Shown here: piece after piece, positions 45,824 to 57,290 of the stretch
How positions within the stretch are numbered: position 1 is the stretch's first letter
How the letters are laid out: every line of letters begins with the position of its first letter
Assembly (NCBI GenBank): GCA_001600415.1
Contig: BCJX01000022.1
Span: forward strand, 179,900-243,899
Direction of reading: 5' to 3'
DNA: 64,000 bases
From: Pascua guehoae
Taxonomy: Eukaryota; Basidiomycota; Tremellomycetes; Trichosporonales; Trichosporonaceae
Notes under the pieces: model-generated
What the model saw: only the letters and a program-made list of their open reading frames with translations
Told to the model about the DNA's origin: nothing
Database searches by the model: none
Translations under genes and position numbers: made by a program

Positions 45824-48026
45824 TCATGACTCAGTCATTGTTCGAGTATCCTACAACACAGAGATAGTCTTTCCTTATTTTCCTGTTTCCAGGTCGCGAA
45901 AGAATCCTTAATATAACAGATGGTCTTGCCTGTTTATTTTCTCGTTCCTCAATGAATGTATTGACAGAATCATCAGAGTCGCGACTGGAGGAATGGTGGG
46001 AAGGGAACACCGTTTTAGGCCACCCACTTTCTCTGGGCCCCTGCTGTTGCAGCCCAATTAACATGACAATGGCTTGGTCGTCGATTACAGTATGACATCA
46101 ACAAGGACCTGGAGTGGGTTGTTTGCACAGCCTATTCAGGGTGAGTGGACGTCCTGACTGTGGTATCTGCGTGTAACTTGGCTATGGCAAGCGGAAACAG
46201 GCGTGGCGATGTTTGGCCTTTGATGCCACCACATTGACTTTGGAGCTCAACAGGAACTCATACCACAGGCCACTGACATGGAGCTGCTATGTGACCACGG
46301 TCGCCATTGGGATGCCACATGACTAGATTGGACGGACATGCTTTACACACAGCCGTGGCCTATTCCAAGGTGAATAGTAGTACCAGTAGACCCTCCATGT
46401 GCGGATCTGGGAGTTAGTGCGGGCCCACCACTCAACGAGCATCCCAGTGCACCAAAACAAGGTATGTGAGCGGGTGCACTACTTGCTCGGCCATCAAAGG
46501 CCGGATCTAAGATCTACTCACCCTCAACTTGGCTATGCGCAGACGATGGCGGATGACGTTTTGGGACATCTTGGTCTTGGCCAAGATCGTTAGGAAAGCG
46601 GCGGGTCGCGACTAGTGTGATGCACTCACGCTAGGCGCCCAGGCTTTCACAGTGCCGGAATCCCGCTAGTGAATAGGCAGAAGGAAGATCACTCCCGATC
46701 CCACAGTGCCGGATTCGTGTCGGCCGCCGCTGACCGGTCGGCATCGTCAGGCTAAATCCCCGAATTGGTCATTCCACAAGTTGTGGACACATGTCCAGGT
46801 CCGGATCCAAAGTGATCGGCACTACTTGTGGCTGGTGAGGAGGGGGGGCAGAGAGAAAATAGTAGCGTATTTCTCGGAGCAGAGTGCCCATGCCGTCCAT
46901 GAGCGAGCATAGGTGGAGACCCGTCAAATTGGGCATCCCATACTGCGCAATAAACACTCGAGCAGATCGACACGGGTCGACCCGGAAATACAAGATCGGC
47001 CATTCTGGGAGATTTTTATTGGCGCGGCGTTTGTAAAGTAGTGCAGGAAGAAGAGGGGTCGACGACAATGTCAGCCAAGCCGTTGTACAATGCAGGACAT
47101 AAGACACTGAATGAGGACTAAACCTCCTAGCGCCGTTGGTTGCCGCCACGCTGAAAATTGGAATGGTGCACCGAGTGTATCCTATGACGGAATGAATGGT
47201 CAGTTTGGACTGTCGGGCTGTCAGACGACCCATTGAAAATGCCCGTCGGCGACACAAAGTTCTCACAACTGACAGATCTGCAGGCACTGTACCGAACAAG
47301 TGGATCGTGCCGGAACGGCCGATCATCCGACGATCAGTGGCCCTACAGTCGTCCGCGTGCTATGAGCAGTCGTGCTAGCCATGGTCACTGGTCACATGCA
47401 GGCAGTCCCTAGGCCCGGCTAAAGCAACTGTCGGCACGTGAGTTGACCACATTGGTGGAATCCCATGCGCTTTTGGATTTCCGACCTGGACTTTTGACCC
47501 CACACGACGATCCTTTAACAATGGGCTCTGCGAGTCTTGGGGTCAAGAAATCCCTCGCCACTGAATGTACCCCACACCACACCAACTTAGGTACCCATTC
47601 TACCTGCAAACGGTACCTGCTATTCAAAGCAAATATGAAGTCAACATCAGGAGCGGCTTCAGCGTGCGAGGTCGCTCAGACCCACCAATCGCCACCCACA
47701 GGGCCATGGCCGTGAAAAAAAAAACAAAGGCGTCATCTGAGGCACTTACACTGTACCAATTCTAACAAATCGAGATCGCTGGGATATCCCTTGGCATGGC
47801 CCACAGGGACGTGGTCTTGCCTCCGATGATTACCGGCCCACTCATTGTTGACGACGCCGTGAAACGCGGCGGCCGTACAGTCGTACACTCGGAGACGAGT
47901 GTCCCATCTCGGACTCCGATGACAGCCGATAAAATTAGTACCATTCACTTATATGTCGCCGAGGCGTATATAAGGAGGACATGGAGATCGAGTACCTCCA
48001 AACACTCCAGAACAGACATTGTCAAC
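45824..48026. other. Intergenic, 2.2 kb
   Basis: No gene supported. Contains the TATA element of the priA-like gene at 47967 and an A-rich run at about 47717. Confidence 0.4.
47967..47974 (+). promoter_or_regulatory. TATA box (TATATAAG)
   Basis: TATATAAG 53 bp upstream of the ATG at 48027. Confidence 0.65.
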
Positions 48027-49120
48027 ATGTACGCAGCAATCCTCCTCATCGCCAGCCTCGTTGTAACTGCCCAAGCGGGCACATTCATCGGATGTACATC
48101 CATCGTCCCACCTGCTCCTAGCTACCAGAGCGGCATCACCTCGCAGGCGGCGTGTGACGTGAGTTTGGGCCATAAATGTTATGGAAGACATTGGGTCCTG
48201 ACAGAACAGGCTCGCTGCGCCGAACGAGCATTCGACTACAGCTACTACCTCGGATCAACCTGCGCGTGCTCGCGCAGCGGACCACGCAACTCGGGTATCG
48301 AGGCGACAAAGCAGGGCGGCGTCGGATGCTCGGCGAGCTACTACACGGTGAGTAGAGTAGCCACTGCATCCCCCGCGCTCACCCAGCTGACGAATTGCAG
48401 ATTACAAAACTGTCCACCACCTTTGGCTACCGCACATGCACAAGCCTCCCAACGCTCGATTCCCGTGACGGCTCCCTCTCCTCAGCCATGACACCCATCG
48501 GCAGCGTCGAGGCGTGCTTTTTACGCTGCGCGCCCAAGCTCACCTCCATCTTGTGGCCCAACAGCGGCGGGTCTGGCGGGTGGATGTGCGGCTGCGCAGA
48601 GTACCCCGTCACAGTCACTCCTGTAATTAACGGAAACTGCAACTCGCGGAGCTACTATGTTTTCGACCACCCGCCCGAGGCCGCCGCGTCGGGACTTGCA
48701 CGACGAGCAGCGCGTGCCGCCGCTGCTGCTGCACAAATGGCGTCCCACGACCTCTGTCCTGCGGGACTTACCGCGTGCCGTGTCTCGCCAGGTGTGGACG
48801 CGTACGAGTGTCTCCGGACAGAGTCCGAGCTCGAGTCGTGCGGCGGGTGTCGGTATGGCGCTGTTGGGAACGGGACAGAGTTGGGACAGCAGGGCGTCGA
48901 GTGAGTACTTTGTTTGGGATGGCTGGGTGGGTACTTTTCGCTGACGTCTAGCTGCATATCCCTCCTCGGCGTCAATGCCAATGCTGTGACGTGCTCGGCA
49001 GGAGAATGTCGCGTCACAGCGTGTCGGCGGGGATACCGATTGACAGCGTCCGGTGTCTGCACTCGCTCCGCTTGCAGGCGTGGAACGCGCACGGGGGGTT
49101 GTGTGCGGCGCTCCTTGTGA
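48027..49120 (+). CDS. priA-like secreted cysteine-rich protein (312 aa)
   Basis: Exons are 48027-48158, 48210-48347, 48401-48900 and 48952-49120 (939 nt in frame). A signal peptide (MYAAILLIASLVVTAQA) leads a first cysteine-rich segment (GCTSIVPPAP to CACSRSG and CGCAEYP) that resembles a WSC-type module. After an Ala-rich linker comes a second module, CPAGLTACRVS, YECLRTESELESCGGC and, after the last intron, CRVTACRRGY. This C-P-x-G-L-x-x-C, Y-E-C and L-E-x-C-G-G-C order is the mark of basidiomycete priA-type proteins, named from a fruiting-body transcript of Lentinula. The protein is probably extracellular or in the wall, with its molecular role unknown. The first intron is 51 nt without a stop, so retained-intron forms could also be translated. 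Confidence 0.82.
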
Positions 49121-49678
49121 CTTATGATAGATTCCTAGAGACTTAGACTTTGTGTAATTGTGTGTATCATTTGTGCATCTCTCTCTCGTCTGCATTGAAT
49201 TCGTTGCCTAGCCATACCGAGCGCGTTCCACAGGAGCCCAGAGTACATTGAGGCGTAGTTTGGGGGGCGGGGGGATCGTGTGCATGTCTTGGTCACAATG
49301 GAGGAATGCAGAGGCTCGAGCCTCGCACCCGAAGCGCGACGAGCGCCTTTGCACGTGTGCTTGACTTGCGGCTCGCAATACTTGTACTGTGCGCACGTTC
49401 CTAATTAACCCACCACTTCATCACTCACTGCAACAGATCACAATCTCAGAGGGTCGTGGCCTGCCTCGTCAGTAGAATATGGACTCATCCAAGCCGGAGT
49501 ACTGCTCGTCGTAACGGCAAGCCTGAGAGTATTCTTTCAACGTGAGACAAGGGATGCATCTGCAGCCACGGACAGATTCACGCTGAATCGTGCCCAGCAT
49601 GACAGCCGAAAGGCAAGTGTGTTGACGTAGAGTTGTAAGGCAACTACGTGGTCCTACAACACCAACAAGCGTTGGCTT
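49121..49678. other. Intergenic
   Basis: No gene recognised. Confidence 0.4.
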
Positions 49679-49769
49679 GCCCGTTTATATCAGTCGGTAG
49701 ATAGTTTGACTCTTACTACCATGTGTGTAAGCAATCAAAATGTCATGGGTTCGAGCCCCATAATGGGCT
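49679..49769 (+). tRNA. tRNA-Lys(CTT) with intron
   Basis: The acceptor GCCCGTT pairs with AATGGGC and is followed by discriminator T. The anticodon stem is TTTGA/TCAAA with anticodon CTT, and the T arm is ATGGG-TTCGAGC-CCCAT. An 18-nt intron follows base 37. Confidence 0.92.
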
Positions 49770-50424
49770 TATTCTTTGCTCCTTGTGGTTGCAGAGGAAG
49801 AATGGGCCGGGGGCGTTTGGAGGGCTCGCCTTACGGCTGCACGCCATGCGCATCCTGGCCAAACCCAATTGGGGCGCCACTGTGGACGCCACCCGCCTTG
49901 AGTCTGGTATGACGCCCAGTACAATGTACAAGTGGCCCTCGGCCTTGCACATAGGTACTCTCGAATACACCACTCGGTCTTCTGTTATCATCCATCGCCA
50001 CCTTGCTCTCACCGCATAGGATTGAGTGTCACTTACCGCGCCAAGGAACCTATCTCCCTCGTGGCATGACTGGACAGAGGCTGCTCGTGACAGGTGTACC
50101 TAGCACCTGTCCTTCGCCAACTCTCCAGCGACGAGGCCAAGTTGGCCCAGTGCACTGTACACGATCCAACTGCGATACTCTCCACACCTGTGGTGACTTC
50201 CAAGGATATCCAGCCCATCTGCCACATGCCCGTCTCCATGAGATGCCGATCCCTGATAATCTCGGCAACCTCGACTTTCCCTCTTCCCGCTCACTGATAC
50301 ATCCGCATATCCGACCCATACCACACCCGCCATCTCTCACCTCTCCCCGTCTGTCAAACAACTCTAGTACCCAACACTCCCAATTCTCCCACTCTCACTC
50401 TTACTTACAACTACCTACCCAAAA
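49770..50424. other. Intergenic
   Basis: No gene recognised; upstream region of the deaminase gene. Confidence 0.4.
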
Positions 50425-51746
50425 ATGTTCATCCAAGCCGCCATCGGCGCGGCCGTGACCGCCGCCGCAGCCCTCTTTGCGCTCCAGGGCACCAACCCGG
50501 CCATCTCGGCCGACGTGCCGTTCGAGACCGACTTGGCGTGGATGCGCAAGGCGATTGACGCCTTGCCTCCGTGTCATTTCAATGCATATGGGTCGGTGAG
50601 TGGTGTCTGGCTGATCGGGACCTGGGCTAGACCCAGCTTGATCTGGACCTGTCGGGCCTAGACTTGACGGGGGCCTATCCGACTGCAATCTATCAGAGTG
50701 GAGGCCCAGACCTAGGCCTCACGATCGTGCTGACACTCCAGGTCATCGTGAACGCATCCAGCGGCGAGCTCCTGTGCGAAGGGTACAACTCGCAGCACGC
50801 GCTCGGCGACCCCACAGAGCACGGCGAGATCAACGCCATTCGGGTGAGTCCGCACTCGCGGGCAGAATTCACACTCGCCCCGGTTGGCCGTCGCCCTCAC
50901 TGATGACAGAACTGCATCAACAAGTATGCACACCAAGGCTGGACGCCTGCACAGGTATGTCAACCTAGGCAGACATCGGCCCCACTTTGGCCCTTGATGG
51001 CCCAGCTTACACTCTAGATTTCCGAGATCTGGCCCCAGTCGTGGATCTACACCACTGGCGAGCCGTGAGTCCTAAGTGCCCACGCATCGTCTGCCCTGGT
51101 GGACTGTGCAGCTGACAGGCAGATGTCCCATGTGCGGCTCGACTATTCTGCAGTGTACGTCCTCTCCGCGCGCGGAGAAACTCGCCGTATCTCGTTTCAA
51201 CGTCTCGGGTCTGCACACGCACCGAGAACGTGTTTACGTCTTGCTACGCACAGGGGCAGGAACCAGGTGTCGTCTGTCCCCTTCCATCAACTTTACCTGG
51301 GCAGAGGGCAAGACGGATGTACCATCGCGTCCATCGTCGATCCCACGCATATCCCTTCTGCGCGAACGAGTGCCCCACCCCAGAAACTCGCCCATTCCCG
51401 CCCCCTCGCCCCTGTCTCCACTCCCCCCCTCCCCCCGTTTCCACTGTCCGACTCCACTAACACCCCAGCCGGCTTCCAACGCGTCATCTACGGCACATCC
51501 TCGCCGCGCCTCATCGAGCTCGGATGGACCGAATACCTCGTGTCGGTCCGCACGAGCTGGCTGCGCAAGGCGGCCCTCGTCCAGCGCGGCTTTGGCAAGG
51601 GCCGCCCCGTGACCCAGGTCGTCGGGCCGGTGGGGGACAACGAGACGGATGCGCTCTTGGCGTGGCAGTTTAACCGCAAGGTAAAGTGTCCGCGGGGGTG
51701 TGCGAGGCTGGATGGGGATAGGGTGTGTCGGCCGGTTTGGGTTTGA
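50425..51746 (+). CDS. Cytidine/guanine deaminase-fold protein with N-terminal hydrophobic leader (224 aa)
   Basis: Exons are 50425-50595, 50742-50843, 50910-50954, 51018-51064, 51123-51154 and 51469-51746 (675 nt in frame). The zinc and catalytic motifs of the CDA/deoxycytidylate/guanine/tRNA-adenosine deaminase superfamily are present: HGE (H84, E86) in EHGEINAIR, and PCPMC (C123, C126) in TGEPCPMCGSTI. Typical free-base deaminases such as guanine deaminase have the same H-x-E...PCxxC order. The start (MFIQAAIGAAVTAAAALFAL) is hydrophobic like a signal peptide or anchor, which is unusual because most family members are cytosolic. The C-terminus has additional cysteines (CPRGC). The substrate is not readable. 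Confidence 0.82.
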
Positions 51747-53164
51747 GCGGGGTTTGAAGGAGGGGTGATATAGGCTGGGAGGAGGAGCAGGGTAGACGGG
51801 ACGGTGTGAGCGAGTGGTGAGGATGGGTGGCTGCGAGCGTGGGGTCTGAGTCGGCTCAACCTGGCTGCAGGGACATCTCTCTTTTCGTTTCGACCACCAC
51901 CTCTGATAACTTGGAAATTCCTAAATGCAAAGCCGGCGGAACAATGCAGCGCCGATATCGTTCTCACTACCTCACACTGTGCGCCATGTTTGGCAGTGAG
52001 GTCGACTCTGGAACCCTGGTCTCTCGTTGTTCACGTACTCACAAGTGCCCGGTACTTAGCCCCAGTGAAAGCCGGGCCCAACTGCCATGCCCGAGTCCCG
52101 AGACCACGCTGGAAGCTCAGCTGATGCTGCTTGCCCATCTAGACCTTGGACGTTGTCCATGAGGGGTTTGGTAGGGTTGGTAGTGTTGGGTGGCCGAGGG
52201 GGGTTGGTTTTCGGTGTCAACATGTCATTGCTACCGAGCTCCAGAGCCACATACACATTCTACCCTCGTAAAGTCGGACTGACAATGGGTTGGGGCGTGG
52301 GCGATGTCGCGCGTAGATACCGCCCGGCAAGCCTGCTGACATTTCCTGCATGGTAATTTGGTGGGGCTGGCTGATGCGCCGTGCCCACACCCGAACCAGG
52401 GTGGCCGTCCCGCGACTCGAACCCACTTGTACTCACCACGCACGTACACTCAGCATGGAGTTTGCACACCTTGGTCAGCGAGCCGTGTCGCCTGTATCAC
52501 TTGTCCCACAGCGGGGCCACGCAGACTTTCCCTGATCGTCATCACCACAGCCGCTGTGCCGGTGGAGCCGGCAACGCATGTATGTGTCCCCCTACCAATC
52601 CCCTCGCTTGCCGATGTGATAACGTTGTTGATGATTATGGTCCCCGTGGGTCTGGAAAGGAGACTACCAGCGCACGGGTACCGGTGAGACTTCCAAGCGT
52701 CGAATTGACAATCGTGATCGGCAAGAGATGGGTTTGGAACCTCGAACCCAGACGTAGATTGTCCCATGGCTCAGCTGAGCCATAGGACATGAGCCGTGGG
52801 ACATTGTCTTGTCGAATATGTCGCTGGCCCTTCAGACTCGCGCGGCTGGAAATCGACGGACAGTGACGGGCGACGTCGCTGAACATGTCAGCTCTCGTAC
52901 ACTGCCTTTCGCGCTGTTAATCGCTGATGAGAGACTAGACTGCTACCTTGCCAGGTGGCGGAGGCGGACCGGTGGAACGGCTTTCGTCCCTCTCGCCCAC
53001 GTGCTTGGGCATACGGGATGAGGCTCTCCATGGCTGCCAGGCTGACTGCGCCTCGCGAATGGCACTGCCTGACTGCTACGCCGCAGCAAATCTCCTACAT
53101 TCTTCTGCTGTGGATGCGACACCACAGACGAACCACATCCCCACTACCATTTGACCCATCGTAA
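51747..53164. other. Intergenic with tRNA-related debris
   Basis: No protein gene. Contains a palindrome derived from tRNA-Asn (52760-52789) and B-box-like GGTTCGAG sequences on the minus strand near 52417 and 52738. Confidence 0.5.
52760..52789. repeat. 30-bp inverted repeat carrying the tRNA-Asn 5' end
   Basis: TGTCCCATGGCTCAG abuts CTGAGCCATAGGACA; the arms pair at 14 of 15 positions. The minus-strand arm TGTCCTATGGCTCAG is identical to the first 15 nt of the tRNA-Asn at 53165. It is probably a relic or hairpin made from a tRNA end. Confidence 0.7.
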
Positions 53165-53251
53165 TGTCCTATGGCTCAGTCGGTAGAGCATTCGACTGTT
53201 AAGTGACACCCTTCAATCGAAAGGTCCTGAGTTCAAGCCTCAGTGGGACAG
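53165..53251 (+). tRNA. tRNA-Asn(GTT) with intron
   Basis: The acceptor TGTCCTA pairs with TGGGACA and is followed by discriminator G. The D arm has GCTC/GAGC, the anticodon stem is TTCGA/TCGAA with anticodon GTT, and the T arm is CTGAG-TTCAAGC-CTCAG. A 14-nt intron follows base 37. Confidence 0.93.
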
Positions 53252-54273
53252 CGCGACTTTTTACTCACCTCCCACCACGAGCTAGTGTTCAGATTGGGCT
53301 TTGGACGAGGACATGCAACGAGAGTGGGGTTGAGGGTTTGTTTACTTGTGGGTATTGACGGTGCAGGTGTTTCACCCACCAGGGTCCAAATGTGGCGGGG
53401 ACGTCTCACCCAGGCCTCTTGTGGACTGTGAATCACAAAGGTCCACAGGTTAAGCCTGTGGGACAGCATTTTGCACTTGCCGACCGGTCCACAAGGGCGG
53501 GCGGCTCGTGTGGCCACAGGAACGAGTTAGTGGAATGGCTGTACTGTACGAACGAGGGCTGGCACCACTTTGCCACCATGTAAATGGCCCCCGCGCGTCG
53601 ACGCTCCCAAGTGTCGTAGTCGCCGCGTCACCCAAGTCTTCAGAACGTGTGCGGTCGGGCTACAATGAGATGCGCGCTTGACTCGACAAAGCGAGGGTTC
53701 CAAAGCAGCCACACGTACGACTGCACGTGACTGCACGTCATTTCTTGCACAAAACTAGAGGATAGAGTAACATGAAGAACAGAGATACAGAAGTTTTGTC
53801 CCCTTACAGACTGCGGCGTGGCGCAGCCACAAGCTCGTCTCTATTCCAACCCATTTCCTCTGTGCTCCATCCTCATTTCTGCTCGCTCTACAGAGGCACA
53901 CAATATGGCCCGACTCGGGGACGCACCTGTCCCTGGCCCCTGGAGTCTGCTCGGTTTCCACCGCCTGTGCGGCCACACTTGGGCCGAGCAGCTCCCCGGC
54001 CATGGACACGGCCCACACCAGCTGCACTCGTCGACGCTTGCAAGCACGCTGTACCCGCCCGACCTGGTGGTCATTCCAACGTGGCTCAAGGCCCCTCAGC
54101 TCATCTCCTTGTCTGCGCGGCCACGGGTGTATCCCCTGGCCATGTCGTGTTGGGCATTTCACAACCTCACAGTCCATGCCGTCGGTGTTCATCTCTGCCC
54201 ACAAGACACAAGCAATGTCTACTGTGCTGCCATGCAATCTGTGCAATTGTGGTGACTGTGGCGCCAAAAGAAA
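53252..54273. other. Intergenic
   Basis: A plus-strand open frame of about 146 codons at 53818-54255 overlaps an equally long one on the minus strand. Neither has motifs, so no gene is called. Confidence 0.4.
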
Positions 54274-54356
54274 AGCCCATTATGGGGCTCGAACCCGACA
54301 TTTTGATCTGCTACCAGAGTAAGAGTCAAACTATCTACCGACTGATATCAACGGGC
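54274..54356 (-). tRNA. tRNA-Lys(CTT) with intron, possibly damaged
   Basis: Nearly identical to the tRNA-Lys at 49679: acceptor GCCCGTT/AATGGGC, D arm, anticodon CTT and a 12-nt intron. Two bases (AT) are missing at the start of the T arm, so the T stem would have two mismatches or the variable loop would shrink. It may be a pseudo-tRNA. Confidence 0.7.
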
Positions 54357-54965
54357 GGCCAAGCGGATACTGGTGGGTGCACGGCGAAGGTGGTCGCCGC
54401 TCGCCGGCATCCAAGTGTGCCGTGTCCAGGTACATTTGCGCGCATGCGCGTTCTATCCAAGTAGTGTGCAGTTGAGATCGGAGGGATCGTCACGGTTCGC
54501 CTGTGCTGCAACTTGTGCCACTTTTCGGGCCGACGAGCTGGGCCGACAGTGGTCGCACCAAGCACCGATATGCTGCAACCAACCCGTACGCTGCCACGCA
54601 TTGTCCGTCCAATGCCATCGACAGACTTGTCACTACTCCCCTGCGGCCTCAAGAGCGGAGAAACAGTCGTGGCTCGTCGACTGTGGAGACCCTGTCGACT
54701 CGGGGGTTTAGGAACGTACACCTCGAATCATTGTCACATTCTCCTGCCCGTCCCCACTTGCCACTCTGCCGTCATGATGATATATGGTCCATGGTCCTAC
54801 GTTGCTACATTGCTAGCGTGTCGCTCGCATATTACCCCGGTGGCGACACATGGCCACCGACGGGCAGACTTGTCATTATTGCACGTTGCCTACGCTCTCT
54901 GTATCTCTCGCCAAACACATGCACCCTCACACACACCCACACACACACACACACACCCCTCCCTT
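54357..54965. other. Intergenic
   Basis: Downstream of the ferric reductase; contains a CA microsatellite (CACACA...) at about 54928-54955. No gene. Confidence 0.5.
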
Positions 54966-57182
54966 TCAGTACCCAAAGTTGCTGCTGTAGAACCAGATGG
55001 GCGTCTGGCCGTCCATAATGTTGCGCGCCGAGTTAATCTTGCAGACGGCAGCACGGGCGTCAATGGCGAGCGCGGTGGGACCACAGATGGAGACGCCGAG
55101 ACCGCCCGCGATGGTCGTCGCCGACGCCACGTCCTCGCGGACGATGCGCTCCAGGTGCGAGCGGCCAAAGTGGAACGAGGTAATCTCTGCTACGGGCTCT
55201 GCGAGACGTGCGACCTTTGCGAGCATGATGCCCTTTTCAGAGTTGAAGTCGATGCGCTGGCTCATCTTGTCGCTGCCATTGTCGCGGAAGGTGCCGAAAA
55301 TGTCGGCCTCGTTGAGCACGTCGTGGCCGTCCGGGGTAAACGTGTTTGTGCCCCTGATATAGTTCATGCCGTTCTGCGATGCCTCGACGGCGGGTGCATT
55401 GGGGATGCGGTCCTTTGCGCGTTCCCAGGTCTGGGCGCGCGAGTATCCCTCGGCGGCGGGCTCGTCGGACGCGGCCGAGCGCGTAATGTGGATATCGATG
55501 CGGACCTTGATGCCGCCGGTACCCTTGGCCAGCGACGTGTTGAGCATGGCGGCCACCCAGCGCACGTGGTCGACCATGCGCAGGTTCCACACGAGATGGA
55601 GCGCCCCGACGGCCGTGTTTCCATTGCGCGCATTGTCGAGAATCTGCAAAAAGTGCGACATGACAAACGAAATACCCGTCCCGCCCGCCACGAGCAGGAC
55701 AGAATCAAAGTGGTTCATGTCCTGCGACACGCCATAGGGTCCCTCAATGTACGTGCGGAGCGTCGCCTTGCGCCACCCGCCGCCCTCGATGCCCTCGCGC
55801 TTGAGAAAGTCGACGAGCCGGCGCGTAAAACCGTTCTGCGCCCGGATGATAAACACCACCTTGCCAGACTCGTCGGGCGCATTGGTCATGGCAAACGGGT
55901 GCTGCTCGTAACGAAGACGCGCAATCTGCGGCATGATCAGGTAGGCGTGCTGGCCGGGCGACCAGCGGAAAATCGGCCGGTCGAGCGTCACCTTGACAAC
56001 GTCCCAGTCGACGAGCTTGACCTCGGCCGTGTGTGCGGGGCTGTTGCGCGAGCGGCGGAACGGCAGGCTCCACCACGAGTTGATAATAAACAGGCGCGAC
56101 AGGCCGGCAAACTTGTCCAGGCCCCAGACGAACATTGCGGGCTGGGTGTGAGTAATGGGTGTGAGGAAGGGGGGGGGGGGGGTCTTGTTAGGGTAATGGG
56201 TCCTGTTGTCAAGGAAGACCCAGTAAACACCCCGAGACCACGCGACAGCACGATCCACTCCAACATCCGAGACCATGCACTTAGAGACCATGCACTTAGA
56301 GACCTTCCCCTAGAGACCATGACTTACCCAGGCCCAGTACCTGCACGGGGGGTGGTGGTGGTAGGCGCCAATGAGGATCATAATGTTGAAGAGGATGTGG
56401 AAAAAGTAAAAGAACTCGAAGAGGTGGACGCGGATGGGGCGGAGGCTGACGAGGAAGGTCAAGCAGACGCCGGTAAACGTGACGACGCCCCAGTTGAAGC
56501 GGTACGTCCCGGGCGAGGCATGGACGACATCGAGACCCTTGTGTACACGGGACGCGACGTGGATAATGGCCGTGATGAGCAGGGTGCGGCCGGCGGTGCG
56601 GTGGACAAAGTGAAAGCGCTCGTACGAGATGCCCGTGAGGAACGAGAGGACATTGTTGCGGCCGGCCAGGGCGACAATGAGGGGCAGCTGGCAGATGGAA
56701 ATGAGGCCAAACATGTTTGCAATGTCAAACTTGCCCTCGTACCACGACATGGCAAACGCGACGGCCAGCACCGACGCAATGTAGAGCGGCACAATGGCCC
56801 ACTCGGTCAGGCCCGTGCGCGCATAGATGGACATGGGCAGGGGCTGGACCCAGAGAACATTGGCCACCACGGCCTTGAGAGCCTCCCACGCCCGCCATGC
56901 GCCAGTGTGCGAGCTCCCTTCTTCGTCGCCCAGAGACCCCCCGGCGCCCTCCTTTTCCTCTCGGCGGATCCGGCTCCCCTTGCGGCGCAGGATGAACGCG
57001 CGCACCAGGCGGAGAATGTGGTACACCGTGAACAGGGAGACGACGGCAGTGACAATCCACCACCAGTAGCGCCACCCGAGCTTGCGGTGCGCCGTCTCGG
57101 CCTCGGTGGCATCCGTGTCCTTCTTGGTCGTGTCGACCAGCGTCGAGAAGCGGGGGTACAAGATGGCGAGGTTGGGGGACAT
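54966..57182 (-). CDS. Ferric-chelate reductase, FRE/NOX family (676 aa)
   Basis: Two exons, 57182-56328 and 56141-54966 (2031 nt in frame). The first exon encodes the membrane part: a helix at about 40-60, then several helices with histidines expected to bind heme, including FHFVHRTAGRTLLITAIIHV and HLFEFFYFFHILFNIMI. The second exon encodes the cytosolic part: FAD-binding HPFAMTN (366-372), IEGPYG, the NADPH-binding GGTGIS (438-443) and, near the end, CGPTAL. In fungi such proteins reduce extracellular ferric or cupric ions for uptake, with electrons from NADPH. The C-terminus WFYSSNFGY resembles the aromatic tail typical of FREs. The 186-nt intron carries a repeat and a run of 14 G on the plus strand. 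Confidence 0.94.
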
Positions 57183-57235
57183 GGTGAGAAGGTCGTGTGA
57201 GGGGCAAGTCGTGTGTGTCGAGGCCGAGTGTGTCG

Positions 57236-57290
57236 CGGTCGAGTGGTCGAGGTCGAGTTGTCGAGGTCGAGGTCGAGGTCGAGCCTGTCG
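57236..57290. repeat. TCGAGG simple repeat in the reductase promoter
   Basis: Six-base TCGAGG-type units repeated several times about 55-110 bp upstream of the ferric reductase start. Confidence 0.75.

Noticed and set aside
52381..52440. B-box-like GGTTCGAGTCG on the minus strand, considered as a tRNA
   Set aside because: No matching acceptor stem, D arm or anticodon arm could be folded around it.
53755..54267. Overlapping open frames of about 146 codons (plus) and 170 codons (minus) between the tRNA genes
   Set aside because: Both strands are open over the same bases, as expected by chance at this GC content; no family motif or splice structure.
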